Part shown: positions 52,236 through 63,907 of the stretch, one piece after another
Layout of the letters: every line of letters starts with the position of its first letter
How positions within the stretch are numbered: position 1 is the stretch's first letter
Source: Acanthornis magna
Taxonomy: Eukaryota; Chordata; Aves; Passeriformes; Acanthizidae
DNA: 64,000 nucleotides
Assembly: GCA_036785705.1 (NCBI GenBank)
Contig: JAWUZG010000299.1
Location: forward strand, 248,001 to 312,000
Reading direction: 5' to 3'
Notes under the pieces: generated by a model
Seen by the model: only the letters and a program-made list of their open reading frames with translations
Databases searched by the model: none
Told to the model about the DNA's origin: nothing
Translations under genes and position numbers: made by a program

Positions 52236-54771
52236 TGAGAAGAGATGCATTGCATCAGGGAGACAGTGTTTGTTATTTTACCTGGTTCTGATAATGGTGC
52301 TTCACTGGTACAGCTACTAAAATGCAGATATTGCTGAATGAATAATAAAATAGATGTCATATTTCTGCTTTTGGGAATTAGTGTGTCTTTTCAAGTACAT
52401 GTTAGTTATAATGAGGCTAAAGATTAAAACATTAATACCCTGGTTTTCCTTTCAAATAAATCAAAGATACCCATTGACTTACAAAAAACTGGCTTTTAAA
52501 AAATCCTTTCAAGCAGGAGGTTTATGGGAGCTTTTCCTGTGATGTTGCTTGGTAGATGTGGCCTAATAGAAGGGAAAGCTATTTAATATAAGTAACTACT
52601 TGTCTTTGAAATTCAAATTGGGAATCTCAGTTTCCCCCATTGCTGCCCTGTTTGTTTCCAGCTCTCAGGGGAAATAGGTACAAAGTGGAAGGGAGGTGCC
52701 TTTTGGGGACATTTCTGACTTTGACAGGTTAAAAGAAATAACCATGCCCCCTTTGAAAGGCTGGAATTTTCAAACCATTAATTTTAATATATTGTCTTAT
52801 AAATAACAGAATGGAGGGTTTTGTTACCATAGAATAACAGAGTAGATTTAATTTTTTATATTATTGTTTCCTTTTTTTTTTTTTAGGACTGGTTGGTTTA
52901 AAGATGCCTGAAGATAGTTATTTATTCTGTGTGATGTGTGACTTGTGACATGGCAATTACAGATGATTGGATGCCAGAAACTCCTTGAAATGCCTGTCAA
53001 AGCCAGCTCAAGGTTTCAGAACTCAGGACAGGCTCTTGGAAATGCTGGTGGAAAAGGTTCCTCAAGATCGGGTAAAATCATAAATATCCCAGTGACTGAA
53101 AGAAGTTGGACACTGTATTGCAGAGAATTGAAAAAAATAAGAAGAAATTAACTTCTGCAAGCACATTTTGCAGCTGAAATCGTAGGGATGGTTGTACATG
53201 GGGATGGCAATTGTTAGCAAATCTTACCACGGATCTAGTTCTCTATGCAAAAAATACTCATCAGTTTTCTTACAGAGGGTACCTTGTCCAGTTATGAACC
53301 ATTCTACATTGATCAAAAATGGGAGAAGTGAGCAGGAGCAGGGTTGGCTCAATGCACAGATGGGTTTTTCCTTTCTCCACAGTCAGAAATCTTTAATTTT
53401 CAGGGGTCTGATACTGTTTTTGTTTGATTTTTGCACATGGGGAATAGGAATAGGAATTCTTACGGTCAATTCCAGATGCTCTGATTTACAGCATTTTCAC
53501 ACTTGCTGAGCACTGCTCCAAGTGCCCATGGAGCTTTGAGTGCAGTGGCGATACCAATGCTGCCCCCCTGGGCAGAGGACACTTGAGATCAACCCTTTGA
53601 GCAGAAATTTGCTGTCCTGGGAGGGCCAGGGAACGGCAGTGGCTCTCCCCAGCAGGATGGAGTCGCCTTCCCCACTCCAACTTCCACCTGACACAAGCCC
53701 CAGGAATGGACGCCCTCCTTTCCCTCTGGCAAGTGGAATGCACATCCAGAAAGGGTTGGATGCAGCTGGATGCTGAATGGGATTCCTGGCATGCTTCTCA
53801 GATATTTCCATAGGGAATGACGAGTGGCTGGGGCCAGGGGTTAAATAAAGGATGGCTCCTTTGTCAGCTGGACACTTAAAAAGGAGAGAGAGAAAAGGAT
53901 AAAAGCATGGAAAAGGGATATCCCCATTCCATTTTGCAGCACTCCAGCTCTGTTATTTCCCTTAAGCCACTTTGCCTATTTAAATCCTTTTTATTACTTC
54001 CCTTCTTTTATTAGGAATGAATTTTGCACTGCCAAGACATTTGAACTACCTATGGGAAAATCTTTATTCCAGGCTGATTCCATTTGGCTCGAGGGGCTGG
54101 TGTTTATTTCAATGGGCCCTCCAGGATAACTCTTGGCATGCTCCGAGTCCTAACTGTGCACCAGCCTCACAAGGGCTTTTCTTCATCCCTTTTCCAGTGG
54201 AAAAGCTGGGCCAGAAGCAGCTTCATGCCATTTTAAATCTCTTCTGTCCTATCAACTATTCCCAGTCCATGCGATGTGTTTACTTTACATAAACTTGGTA
54301 TAATCATTTATTATAAAGAAAGATTCAGTCTTCATGAGCCCATGTGAAAAACTGGATATTAACACTGAGTGGATTCCATGGTAGTGTCATAATACTACAA
54401 GAGAAAGGAAGTAAAAAATTAAAGATAATTAAATAATTTTTTTAAAAAACCCCCAAAAACAGCATTTACAAATAATGTAAGACAAAAAATTAGGGAAAAA
54501 GCTACTTATCCTCATTTGTGTTCAAATTTATGCCATGCCTACCAAAAACATCATCACCTGATTTCCACTCTAAAAATGTGACAAGAAATTTAAACATAAC
54601 AAAATTAATTGTCAGTAAAGTTAGAAATGGTGATTTTTTTATAGTATCTAATTAATCAATGAAACCCACTCTCTCCAGGAGGCATCAATAACCCGGTTGT
54701 ATTCATGGATTTTAAAGAATATTTGACAATATCAAAGCAGCACATATGTTGTGTACAGAGAAGACTTTAAC

Positions 54772-54797
54772 AATAATAATAATAATAATAATAATAA
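54772..54797. repeat. (AAT)n microsatellite
   Basis: About 8.7 pure AAT units. Confidence 0.95.
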
Positions 54798-57182
54798 CTA
54801 GTATATATCTGGAATTAAATTCCCCTTTGGAATTAAATCGCCTTTGCTGTTGAGGTACACTTATATAAAAGACAGTAAGACATAAAAAAAGAATAGGCCT
54901 GTCAAAAGATTTGGTGATGTTGCATTTACTCTCTGTTGCTTTCAAACATGTAATGTAATCCTGGCATGTTCCACATCAAGGCCATAAAATGGGCTGTGCT
55001 GCTGAGAAACCAAACCCAGATCAGTGATTCAGGGGAGAACAAAGCCCTTGCAGATCCCACAAGGTGTAACACTCACACTGACACATTCACAATACTGACA
55101 TTAAGGCTCCTTTAGAATATTTGCAGGAATCTTACTGTTTTCTATGATTTAGAGCCTTCCAAGTCTTAGATCATTCTTAGACTGAGGAAACAACTTGCCA
55201 GTTTGAAGACTGCTTAATTTTTAGTGATTTAAAATTGATGCCTTTTTAGTGGGTATCTTGGAGGGATTTTTTCACCACCTGTTAACAAAAATGGTCATGA
55301 CTTGAGGGGATCAAATTATTTTCCTATTCTGGCTGACAATAAAACCAGTTGATTTACAGAGAAATCATTTACTCTCCCCAATGTGGCAGCTATTTTGAAG
55401 GATGTGAATACAAACCTTTCTCCTGAAAAACCAATTCAGTGAAATCTCCAGCTGTAAAGCAAACTTAGGTCTGATCTTCTCAGGTCACTGTTTGCTGCTT
55501 CATGTTACTGCAATTTTGAGAAACTACCCTAAACCGTGGTACCAAATGGATTCAGGTTAAAACGCCCTGTTTATCCCAAGTGTTATTTTTAATCTAGATT
55601 GCTTCTTTTATGCCTGTTTGGTTTGGCTGTTTTCATGGTGGTGGTGTTGTTTCAGGGTTTTGTTTCTTTTTTAAAAAAAATGTATTTAAGTAATGAATAA
55701 TAATGAGGGACGTGGCTGCAGTTGAGGGTAAAAACAAATGACTGGCAGCAGCCCATAGAAGCAAAGGGATTTCAGTAAATGCCTGAAATGCTACACCCAG
55801 AATCTCTTCAAAACACTACCTTAAAAACCCTTTTTCATAATTGTTGCAGCCCTAAAAATATAAACAAAGCACAGAGTGGTAACAACAAATTATATTACTC
55901 CTAGAATTAGACTGATGAATCTCCACCAGATTTCCTCTAAGTAAGCAAGGAAGATTGTTAAGAACTCATCTATCAATTGACTTCATTTTTCATTTCCCCC
56001 TTTTATTTTTTTTGGAAAAAACCCAAATTTTTCTAGGCTGCTCAGCTGGGAATCAGTAAAGTAAAAGAGCCCATTAGATGCTTTTAGCTGTGAGAACTTC
56101 ATTCAACTGTGAGAACTTCAGCTGTAGACGAAGATAGTTATTCCAGCCACTTAAAGAAGGATTAGGGATGTGAAATCCTGTTGTTTTGCCTTCTTTCCTA
56201 TTGTTTTGTGTCTTGTCAGTAGTTGCCTGTATTAAATTAATGTATTAAATCTGATCTTATCAGAAAAAAAATTCTGTGGACCACAGAACCAGAAAATCAG
56301 CAACAGAGTGTAAATTCCAGCACTCTTTTTGTATTTCTCAGTGCATTACATTCTTATAATCTGTCTTATACTGACTTTTCCCTTTTGAGTTCATTTTTTT
56401 CCCTGTGATCCTCTTTCCATTCATGCTATTAATATTTTCTGCTCTCAGTAGTTTGAGTTTTGCATTCCTTTCTGGCCTATCTTCAATTAATTGTGAATTT
56501 TCTTTGCTGCTCTCCTGACTGCTATTTTTCCAACCATGCAAGACCCCTTGATTACAATGAAAATGTGCAGCAGTGAATCATTGCTCCTGTCACTGGGGGG
56601 TCCATTTTCACTCTGCTGAATATCCCAATTTTTATTTCTGGGTTGATCCTGGGATTAGTTATTCACAGCTGACTCTCAGCTGAAATCACCATTCCAGACC
56701 CTACAATCAAATCTTTCGTTCATTCATTTATTCCTTCCCAGAAAGAGATTTATGCCATTATATTCCTGAAATCTTCTCAATATTAAGATGAACCTAATGT
56801 ATTTTCAGTCCTTTCTTTAAGGTCAAACACTTTGAATAATAGATGAAGTAGATGAAAACAACACGAGTTTCGGTGATGGAGAATTCAGTCCTTTCATCAT
56901 GAATTCCGCTTCTCTTCAAATGAAATTTAACATTTACCATGAGAAAATAAAATTCATAGTGACAATAATTTATAACCTCCTTTGGATGAAATATTAATGG
57001 CTTGAAAAAGTTCACCAAGTCAATTCCACAAGAATTGTACCGGCAAAGATGAGGAAATAGGTAGGGATTAACAGCTATTTTATGTTTATCAAATTAAAGT
57101 TTGATCATAGTGAATACCATTTTCTCAACAGCAGAACACACCACAAATAACTCATTTAGAAACAGCAAAGTTCTTTTTTATT

Positions 57183-57213
57183 ACCATTCCAGCCCAAACA
57201 TTCTGTGAAAATT
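57183..57213 (+). mobile_element. Possible CR1 terminal remnant
   Basis: The 29-bp string CCATTCCAGCCCAAACATTC then TGTGAAAAT resembles the last bases of CR1 (CCTTCCAACCCAAACCATTCTGTGA). It has no flanking support and may be chance. Confidence 0.35.
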
Positions 57214-59084
57214 AAGGACACTAATTTATCATGTTTGTTAAAAATGACAAACTGGAAAAGCAGATTTCTCTCAAGCAAATTCCCATTGGCATTTTCTTAA
57301 AACAGCAATAATTTTATTGCTTAAGTGTGTGGTTTCAAAAGTATGGATTTTGAAATGAGTCCAGGTTCTTGTGAAGAGCCTTGAGGATTAAACTGAGATC
57401 CAGGCCTTTGGTATATTTTTTTAGATATCTGTGCTCCCTGTTCTCCTGTCTGAACATTTAGGAACTCTGAGCAAATACAAGATATTTAGAACACAATGAG
57501 GATTGGACAGGATCTGTAGAATTTTCTGTTTCACAAGGCCAAAAGAAACAAAACATCAGAAGAATAAAAATGTCATTTTCTGCTCCTTTGTAGATTTTAT
57601 TTCAACTTTACTCTTGGGGAACAAATATCTTAACAAGCAAAATCTTCAGTCTCGTAAGAGTTGGCGTTTTCCAATTGGTTTAACGGGGCCAATTTACATC
57701 TTTTAAGTTGTCCTCTTTCAGGCAGCATCACACCACGATTCAAACTATCAAACTTTTCAGGATAATTACATGTTAACTGTGATTTATTTTTTTTTAAATA
57801 ATGTTGCTGCAGCAGTGTCCAGTTTATTACAAATGCCTTTATTCTGGAAAAAAACCCCAAACCCAAATGCGAACCTGTGCCATTCAAATGTTTCTACTTC
57901 AGCTTCTGAATGGTTTTTTTCCACCAAAAATTACCTGTGTTTCAGTTTGGTTTGATCATGATCAGTGGAGTATAAGGAAGGTTTGTGGAGTAGCACAAAG
58001 CAATGGTTAGAAGTGTCAAGTAACTTAAAATCCCTCTGGTCTATCATGCCTAAAATACTGGAGGAAAGGATGTTCTCTGGAGTTTTATACAAGTTAATGT
58101 AATAAATCTGTAAGTAAAAGATATTTAATTTAAAAAAGGATTTTGATAAGGTCAATATATTTTGCGTTGTAGCTAAAAAATGAAAAAACCTGTTAACTAC
58201 TTAAAAAAATTTGGGGGAGGAAGGGAGAAGCTGAGGTATTTTAAATAGAAGGTGTTGAAGCATTCTAATAACATACTTATTTTCCTTCTAGATTGTAAGT
58301 TTTGGGTTAATGTAAAAGAAATAGAAAAGTCTGGATGTTTTTGCTATGATTATTAAAATGGTAAATGCTGCCTCTTCAAAGAGCAGAAATTGAGATTTTT
58401 CTACAGATCTCAAATGTCAGATCAGATGCCGATCTTTTGAAGACAAAGGCAAATTAAAGTAGAGAAAATGGAATTGAAGACATAACATGCAGCTCCTTTT
58501 TCCGGCATTCTTGTTCCTCGCTGTCTTGCCTCTGGAGAAAGGCACTTGTCCAAGGGCTTTAGCACTTGCTCGGCAAGATATTGAATTTAATTGCATTTCT
58601 GGTCTTGGTTTCACAGGCAATATTGCAATAAGAAATTACTTGCTCACTTCATCCAACTTAGCTGGACTTTCGGTACATTTTTGGGGTTTAGGTGGTGTAT
58701 TTTTTAGCAAAGTAAAAGTAAGGCAACAGAGGAAAAGGGATGCTGGAAGCAGTAATATCAAAGCTCACATTCCAGGGTTTTCTTCAGGATTCTATTTAAG
58801 AAGCAGGGACTCAGGTCTGGTCTCCTCTTTAGATTTTCCGGATTAAAATGCATTTTGAAATCATAAAAGCTTAACATATACCCTGACATCACAGGGCTGA
58901 GTGGAAGTCAAGGATGAAAGGAGATGTCACCCTAATCAATTAATCCATTTTGTCATATTATTATTTGAGCAAATTTTTACTTGATTTGCCAAAAAGCACT
59001 TAAATGTAAAGGGTAGAAAATCCTTTTCTCACATTTTTCATTATTTTTATTCATTCATTAAAGTTCCTGAGCAACTGTCTTTAA

Positions 59085-59162
59085 ATGACCCTGCTTGAGC
59101 AAGAGGGCAGGACCAGCTGAACTCTGCAGGTTCCTTCCAACCTCAACTATTCTGATTCTGCA
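59085..59162 (+). mobile_element. CR1 LINE 3'-end fragment
   Basis: Forward terminus: CCCTGCTTGAGCAAGAGGGC, GGTTCCTTCCAACCTCAACT, ATTCTGATTCTG. The short TTGAGCAAGAGGGCAGGACC form belongs to a different CR1 subfamily from the 48.9 kb copy. Confidence 0.82.
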
Positions 59163-60587
59163 ATTCCTTCTTTTATATCAATTTTAGGCCACAAATTGAA
59201 TTTCTTAATTTGTCCCTCCTGCTGGAGAGGAATTAAGAATGAACACTTTCAAAGCTCTCTCATATTCCTTCTCTTAATCCCCCTTAAAAAAAAAAAAAAA
59301 AGACCATTTTGGCACGAAGTTGTCAAAATTCAAAGGCAGTTAAGCTGTTGCAGGTCCAGATTACATCCCATCAATCAAATTAAATCCTTGATTTCACAGC
59401 ACACCCAGTCTGGCAGCAATTTCCTGCAGGATGGCCCAGCCCTGCACTGCAGGATGCCAGCACACTTCTGGTTTGAGCTACACTTGAAAGCTCTTCTGGA
59501 TGTAAAAATTCCACAAAACTGCTGGAAATTGGTTCTTTTTTGGAAATTATGTATCACTTTCCCACAATAGTTCATAGTGAGGAGCAGTGGTGGTGGATAG
59601 TATGAAGTGTGGGATGCACAAAGCTGGTCACTGAAACAGGAGTAACGATCATCTATTTTCTCTGGCTTCCCCTTTTCTCTTTCTTCCTGTCTAGATCCCT
59701 CTCTCCAGTATGATCACATTTAAGATGTACACATATTATTTAATCCAGATATAGAATTCCACAGATTTTGGTCTGTGGTGGTGCTCATAACAACACCAGC
59801 ATCACAAATTCATAATGAACCACAACTGTAGGAGCTGCATTACCTCTGTGGAGATGAAGCTACTGAAACCCAAGATCTGACCCTGGACTGACACAGAATT
59901 AGGGATCTTTCACATGCATGGGCTGTAGAAGGCCAGGATTAGCTGTCAGTTTTTACTGTCTTTGTGAAGCTTTGCATCAAATTGGTAGCAGAGACCTTAA
60001 AAAAGTGGTATTTGCTTTGGCAGAGCATTTCCAGATGGTTCAAGTCAGTGGTGCCATTGGGTCTGAGTGGCACAGGGGACAGGTCACCTCTGCTACTCCT
60101 GCAGCCTGTTATTTTTAATGGGAAGTAATAGAGCTAATAGAGCTATAAAATTGCTGAGAATATCTGATTATTAATTATGTTTTTAAAATGGGCATAAAAA
60201 GTAAAAGATACCTGTAACTGCCTCTCTGCACATGTGCTGTAGTTACCACAGGACAGGACATTGAAGAATATTAAGAATTGGACTTGGAATGTGACATTAT
60301 ATTCCAGCATGCAGCATAAACTACAAATCCAAAGCTTCCCAGTCTTCTTCTTTCCTTCAAGAATCTTGAATAAATGTCAAAATTCATAGAACAGTAGAGT
60401 TCTTAAAGGAGATATAGGGCAAAGGCTCAGACAAGATACAGATCAGGATGGCCTCCTGCCCAAGTACCTCTTTCTTGAGTCTGACGCATGTAAAAATATT
60501 CCTTGTCCTTAACGGTCTTTGTGGTCATAAACACAGCCACAATTGATACGGACAAGAAATTGTGGATATCATTACTTCCAGAAAGCA
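59163..60587. other. No gene recognised
   Basis: A run of 16-17 A residues lies near 59286. The 124-codon plus frame across it (59196-59570) is not supported. Confidence 0.6.
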
Positions 60588-60820
60588 GGGTTGGATGGGA
60601 TATTGGGAAGCAATTGTTCCCTGGGAGGGTGGGGAGGCCCAGGCACAGGTGCCCAGAGAAGCTGTGGCTGCCCCTGGATCCCTGGCAGTGTCCAAGGCCA
60701 GGCTGGACATTGGGGCTTGGAGCAGCCTGGGACAGTGGAAGGTGTCCCTGCCCACGGCAGGGGTGGCACTGCATGGGCTGTAAGGGCCTTCCACCCCAAT
60801 CCATTCTGGGATTCCAGGAC
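60588..60820 (+). mobile_element. CR1 LINE 3' fragment, well preserved
   Basis: Forward copy: GGTTGGATGGGATATTGGGA, CAATTGTTCCCTGGGAGGGT, AGGCACAGGTGCCCAGAGAA, GATCCCTGGCAGTGTCCAAG, CCCTGCCCACGGCAGGGGTG, CCATTCTGGGATTCCAGG. It closes the AT-rich part of the window and abuts the GC-rich block. Confidence 0.95.
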
Positions 60821-61750
60821 TCAGCTCCTCAGCACCGCATTGCTGCCGAGAGATGCTCAGCACCGCCTCAGTGAGCTGCAGCTGCCCTTGGCCTGAGCTC
60901 AGGAGGATTTTCCCTTTGCCTTGGCAAGCCCCTGGCACACACGGAGCCTTTCAGCCCACAGCAGTGCCCCTCTGGGGCAGCACCAAGAGATTCACAGCCT
61001 CGCAAGGCTGGGCTGCCACCCCATGTGCTGCAGCTCCTGCCAGGCCTGCTCAGGGAGCGCAGGCAGCTCTGCACACATCTCCTGGGAATTGCTCACGGGG
61101 AGGGAGCAGGAGCTGCACACTGCACACACAAACTGAGCATCTGCTTTGCTGTGAACCCCAATGCCAGGCCGTGCCCAGCGTGGCACATTGTGCCATCCTG
61201 GAGCTTTCAGCTGCACAGTGTGTGTGGCCAAGCACGTGTCCTCTCAGGCTCGTTGTCTCAGCAGATTTTCACCCAGGCTGCAAGAGCTGCATTGGCAAAT
61301 GCATTGGAGTGCTGCAGCACCTCTGCAGGCACCTGACCCAGCCCGTGGGATCCAATGTCCTGGCAGGAAAATCTCCATGGGCCTCACAACGAGTTCCCCA
61401 CAACAGCCTGGGAGCTGCTGCCCTGCACAACAGGCAGCTCTGGAAAATCTCCTTGGCCTGGCTGAGAGCACTCCTCCCTTCAGAGATCCTACACAATGAG
61501 CTCTGCGCCAGGGCAGCTCTCTAGGAGGAGAAGTGCACACAACAAAAGGGCTTTTGCATCAAACCAAGGCCTTGTGGCACAAGTCACAAGGACTTGGTGT
61601 CCCCGCATCCCTCCCGGCCCAGGCAGAGCCTTCCTCCTCTGCCCCACACAGCACACACTGCAACGGCCCAGAGACCAAAAGGCTTCGGCCTGCAGGAGCT
61701 TCCCCCAAATCAATGACTGCAGCGCAATGAAAACAACAAGCACTTCTGAT
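60821..61750. other. Unassigned GC-rich block with open frames on both strands
   Basis: About 930 bp of GC-rich DNA full of CTGCAG, CAGCTC and CACACTGCACACAC strings. The longest frame is plus 60853-61524 (223 codons, Cys/Ala/Ser/His-rich). Competing frames of about 75-112 codons on both strands cover the same DNA, as expected for GC-rich sequence where stop codons are rare. I cannot tell whether this is an exon, a gene-family pseudogene or an unrecognised repeat. The base composition matches the block at 62.46-64.0 kb more than the preceding 60 kb. Confidence 0.5.
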
Positions 61751-61833
61751 TTATCAGTTCCATCAATTTATTTCAACAAAAGCATCTTATGGAATGTGTT
61801 CTGATGGAGCAAGAGTTACAGCTCAAGTGCCTA

Positions 61834-61863
61834 AGGAACATATTCCAGAGGAACATATTCCAG
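61834..61863. repeat. 15-bp tandem duplication
   Basis: AGGAACATATTCCAG occurs twice in direct contact (61834-61848, 61849-61863). The unit contains GGAACATATTCC, itself a 12-bp perfect palindrome. Confidence 0.92.
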
Positions 61864-61966
61864 GCCAAATGCTGAATAATATTATCTATCAGAAAATAAA
61901 AGAGCTTCTTACCACTTTTCTTTAAAAACTAGTGTCTAGTTTAAACCTCCAGAACTCTTTACCTTG

Positions 61967-62074
61967 TTTAATTAATTTATTAATTTAGTTAATTTAGTTA
62001 ATAGGGTTTCATTTTAATTAATTTATTTAGTTATTAATTTTTATTAATTTAATACCTTAATTTATTAATTAAAC
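61967..62074. repeat. AT-rich low-complexity tract
   Basis: About 108 bp built from TTAATTTA, TTAATTAA and TTAGTTAA permutations with only a few G/C bases. It sits between two GC-rich blocks and the CR1 RT remnant. Confidence 0.9.
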
Positions 62075-62238
62075 AGGAATAGAAGGCATGAGATAGCCTT
62101 TATCCTATTATCTTAAATATTAGAAGAGAGCTTACTAACATCTACCCATATTTTAACCTACAGAATTTTACTCTATTAAATTCTCCTACATCTGCTCCTC
62201 CTCAAATTCTTGAGGCAGCAGCTACAATGGCACCTCAG

Positions 62239-62400
62239 TCATGAGCCTCCTGGCCCTGCAGCAGATGGACACTGCCACCCAACTTGGTGGCATCTGCAGA
62301 ATGACTGAGAGTGCCCTCAATTGTCTTGTCCAGTTCATTGAAAATGTCACTGCCAGAGTCAGGGTTTTGCTTATTTGGACCAGAACCCTGACTTACTTTG
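62239..62400 (-). pseudogene. Decayed CR1 reverse-transcriptase fragment
   Basis: Read on the minus strand, about 62355 to 62242 gives NELDKTIEGTLSHSADATKL followed by GGSV, ending at a TGA (62239-62241). This is the CR1 reverse-transcriptase segment around the catalytic box, where F/YADD is expected. Here the box reads SADA (62289-62300), so the second aspartate is lost. The fragment is a LINE remnant, not a host gene. The neighbouring DNA to about 62400 is probably part of the same element but too decayed to prove. Confidence 0.72.
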
Positions 62401-62743
62401 GCACTTGGTCTATCCTGTCTTCTTTCCTGGTTGTGTACACATCATAAAGAGCAAAATGTTCTTTGGTTGAGGCCTTGCCAGAGGGGTGAAGGTGCCTTTT
62501 AACCACATTGGGTGGGCAAGGGCACCTCTCCATGCCAAGCCTGCAGTCGCATGCCAAGAGCTGTGACAATGCCTGGGACAGTGCAAAGGCACTGCAGATC
62601 CTCCAGCCAAGGCATCGCTCTCTGCAGGGCCTGGCTCAGGGGCTGTGCACAAACACACGGTGTGCAGAGAGAAGGAGAGGAAGGGCTGGAGAGCGAAGGA
62701 GAGTGTTCCAGAGCTCATTCCAGGGCTCATGCCTCCGTGGGTG
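62401..62743. other. GC-rich flank downstream of the minus-strand gene
   Basis: If the 62744 stop is real, this would hold the 3' untranslated region. No AATAAA on the minus strand is obvious in its first 300 bases. Overlapping frames of about 97-106 codons on both strands look like composition artefacts. Confidence 0.45.
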
Positions 62744-63907
62744 TCACAGTATGGGCATCAGCACAGAGCCATGGGATGGCTCCTGTGACAGGAGCACTTG
62801 AATGAGGTGTCCGAAGCTCCGCAATGCACTGTGCAGAGCCCTGAGTGCCCTCCTGAAGCGGGACGGTCGCCGCTCGGTGACAGCCATGGCTGAGTGCAGG
62901 TGTTTCAAGTGCTTGAGTGACCCCTTGTCCCAGTCCAGAAAGTGCAATCCCCAAGTGCCATCTGGAGGTTTCCATGGGAGGGGCTCTGAGGCTCTCTCAT
63001 CCTCACTGCTCCACGACAGGCCACTGCTTTGTGATGACCACAAGTCACTTGGGAGGGACATGGAGCCACTGTCCTCATCAGCGCTCCCACTCAGGTCTCT
63101 GTCTTCAGCCCAGGCCTCAAACAGGAGAGACCCTGAGCCACTCTCTTCCTCACTGCTCAGGTCTGTGTCTTCAGGCCATTCTTCTTCTTCTTCCCCAGGG
63201 AGGGACCCTGGGGCGCTCTCCTCCTCAGAGCTCCAGCTCAGGAGTGTGAGCTCTGCCCACGCTCTGGACGGCCCTGGCAAAGTGCTCACACACCTGAGCT
63301 CCTCAGAGCTGGACCCGTCCTCAGCTGGTGCCTCTGACGGGCACGGCTCTGCTTCTGCCCCTGCCCCCTGCCCACCGAGATCTTCCAGCTGGCTGGGCGA
63401 GGGGCTGGGCGGGCACCTGTCCATCGCCGGGGATGGAATCGAGGCCTTTTTCCTGCTGGGAGGGGCTCTGCTGGGCAGAGCTGGGCCTTGGCCTGAGGCT
63501 GTGCACGGCTGAAGGTTCCCGTGCTCTGCCCAGGCCTCGCGTGGCCTCACAGGGGGAATCTCTTCTCCTCTGCTCCGGCTTGGGTCTCGTCCTTCTTCTT
63601 GGGACAGCTCTTCGGGGCTGTCCACCTTAGAGAATTCCTCCACCATGGAGGACGCCCTCTCATCCATGTCCGGTGCTGTCAGGACAGCCCCCGCTGCTGC
63701 CCCTGCCCCCTGCCCACCCAGAGCTTCCAGCTGGCCGGGCTCCGGGCCGGGCGGGCAGCAGGGGCTGTGCGGGCCAGCTGCCCGGCTCTCTGGGCCTGCT
63801 GCGGGGGCTGCTGCTGCCGTCCCTGCCCCCGTGCCCTCATGCAGGGGCCGCTGTGTCCCCGGCTGCTGGCCGCGTCGCCGGATCACAGCCGCCATCCTGC
63901 TCACCAT
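62744..63907 (-). CDS. Unrecognised acidic Ser/Glu-rich protein, candidate gene, probably 5'-incomplete
   Basis: This is a 387-codon open frame in CpG-rich DNA, far longer than any other frame in the window. Residues 1-57 are Ala/Pro/Gly/Arg-rich. The block QLEALGGQGAGA (59-70) recurs as QLEDLGGQGAGA (173-184), exactly 114 codons later. Residues about 214-315 form roughly four imperfect units of about 25 residues carrying SWSSEEES, LSSEEESGSGS, LSGSADEDSGS and SWSSEDER. The motif AWAE occurs at about 125, 216 and 265. The C-terminus (about 328-372) is basic with a likely amphipathic helix (FRRALRALHSALRSF). No signal peptide or membrane segment is seen. The chosen ATG has a good start context (GCCATGG). 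However, the frame has no stop for the 31 codons upstream to the window edge, so the true start may lie outside. GTGAGC directly after the ATG could instead be a splice donor, which would break this model. I do not recognise the family and assign no function. A GC-rich non-coding frame or a pseudogene remains possible. Confidence 0.42.
   Translation of the reverse strand: MVSRMAAVIRRRGQQPGTQRPLHEGTGAGTAAAAPAAGPESRAAGPHSPCCPPGPEPGQLEALGGQGAGAAAGAVLTAPDMDERASSMVEEFSKVDSPEELSQEEGRDPSRSRGEEIPPVRPREAWAEHGNLQPCTASGQGPALPSRAPPSRKKASIPSPAMDRCPPSPSPSQLEDLGGQGAGAEAEPCPSEAPAEDGSSSEELRCVSTLPGPSRAWAELTLLSWSSEEESAPGSLPGEEEEEWPEDTDLSSEEESGSGSLLFEAWAEDRDLSGSADEDSGSMSLPSDLWSSQSSGLSWSSEDERASEPLPWKPPDGTWGLHFLDWDKGSLKHLKHLHSAMAVTERRPSRFRRALRALHSALRSFGHLIQVLLSQEPSHGSVLMPIL

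Larger units (their letters stand above)
49056..59084. other. Ten kilobases without a recognised gene and nearly free of CR1
   Basis: Repeats here are minor: poly(T), the 25-bp duplication, a purine tract, AAT units and a possible CR1 end at 57183. The 119-codon plus frame at 58487-58846 starts with a signal-peptide-like hydrophobic run (LLFPAFLFLAVLPL), but nothing else supports it. Confidence 0.6.

Noticed and set aside
60427..60938. Several frames of 73-137 codons on both strands
   Set aside because: They overlap the well-preserved CR1 at 60588-60820, and similar frames appear at other CR1 copies.
60853..61524. 223-codon plus-strand frame as a gene
   Set aside because: GC-rich DNA with competing open frames on both strands, no domain, and a start with no special context. 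Kept only as an unassigned block.
62802..63512. 236-codon plus-strand frame
   Set aside because: It is antisense to the better-supported minus frame, and its Ser/Leu-rich repeats are the mirror of the acidic repeats.
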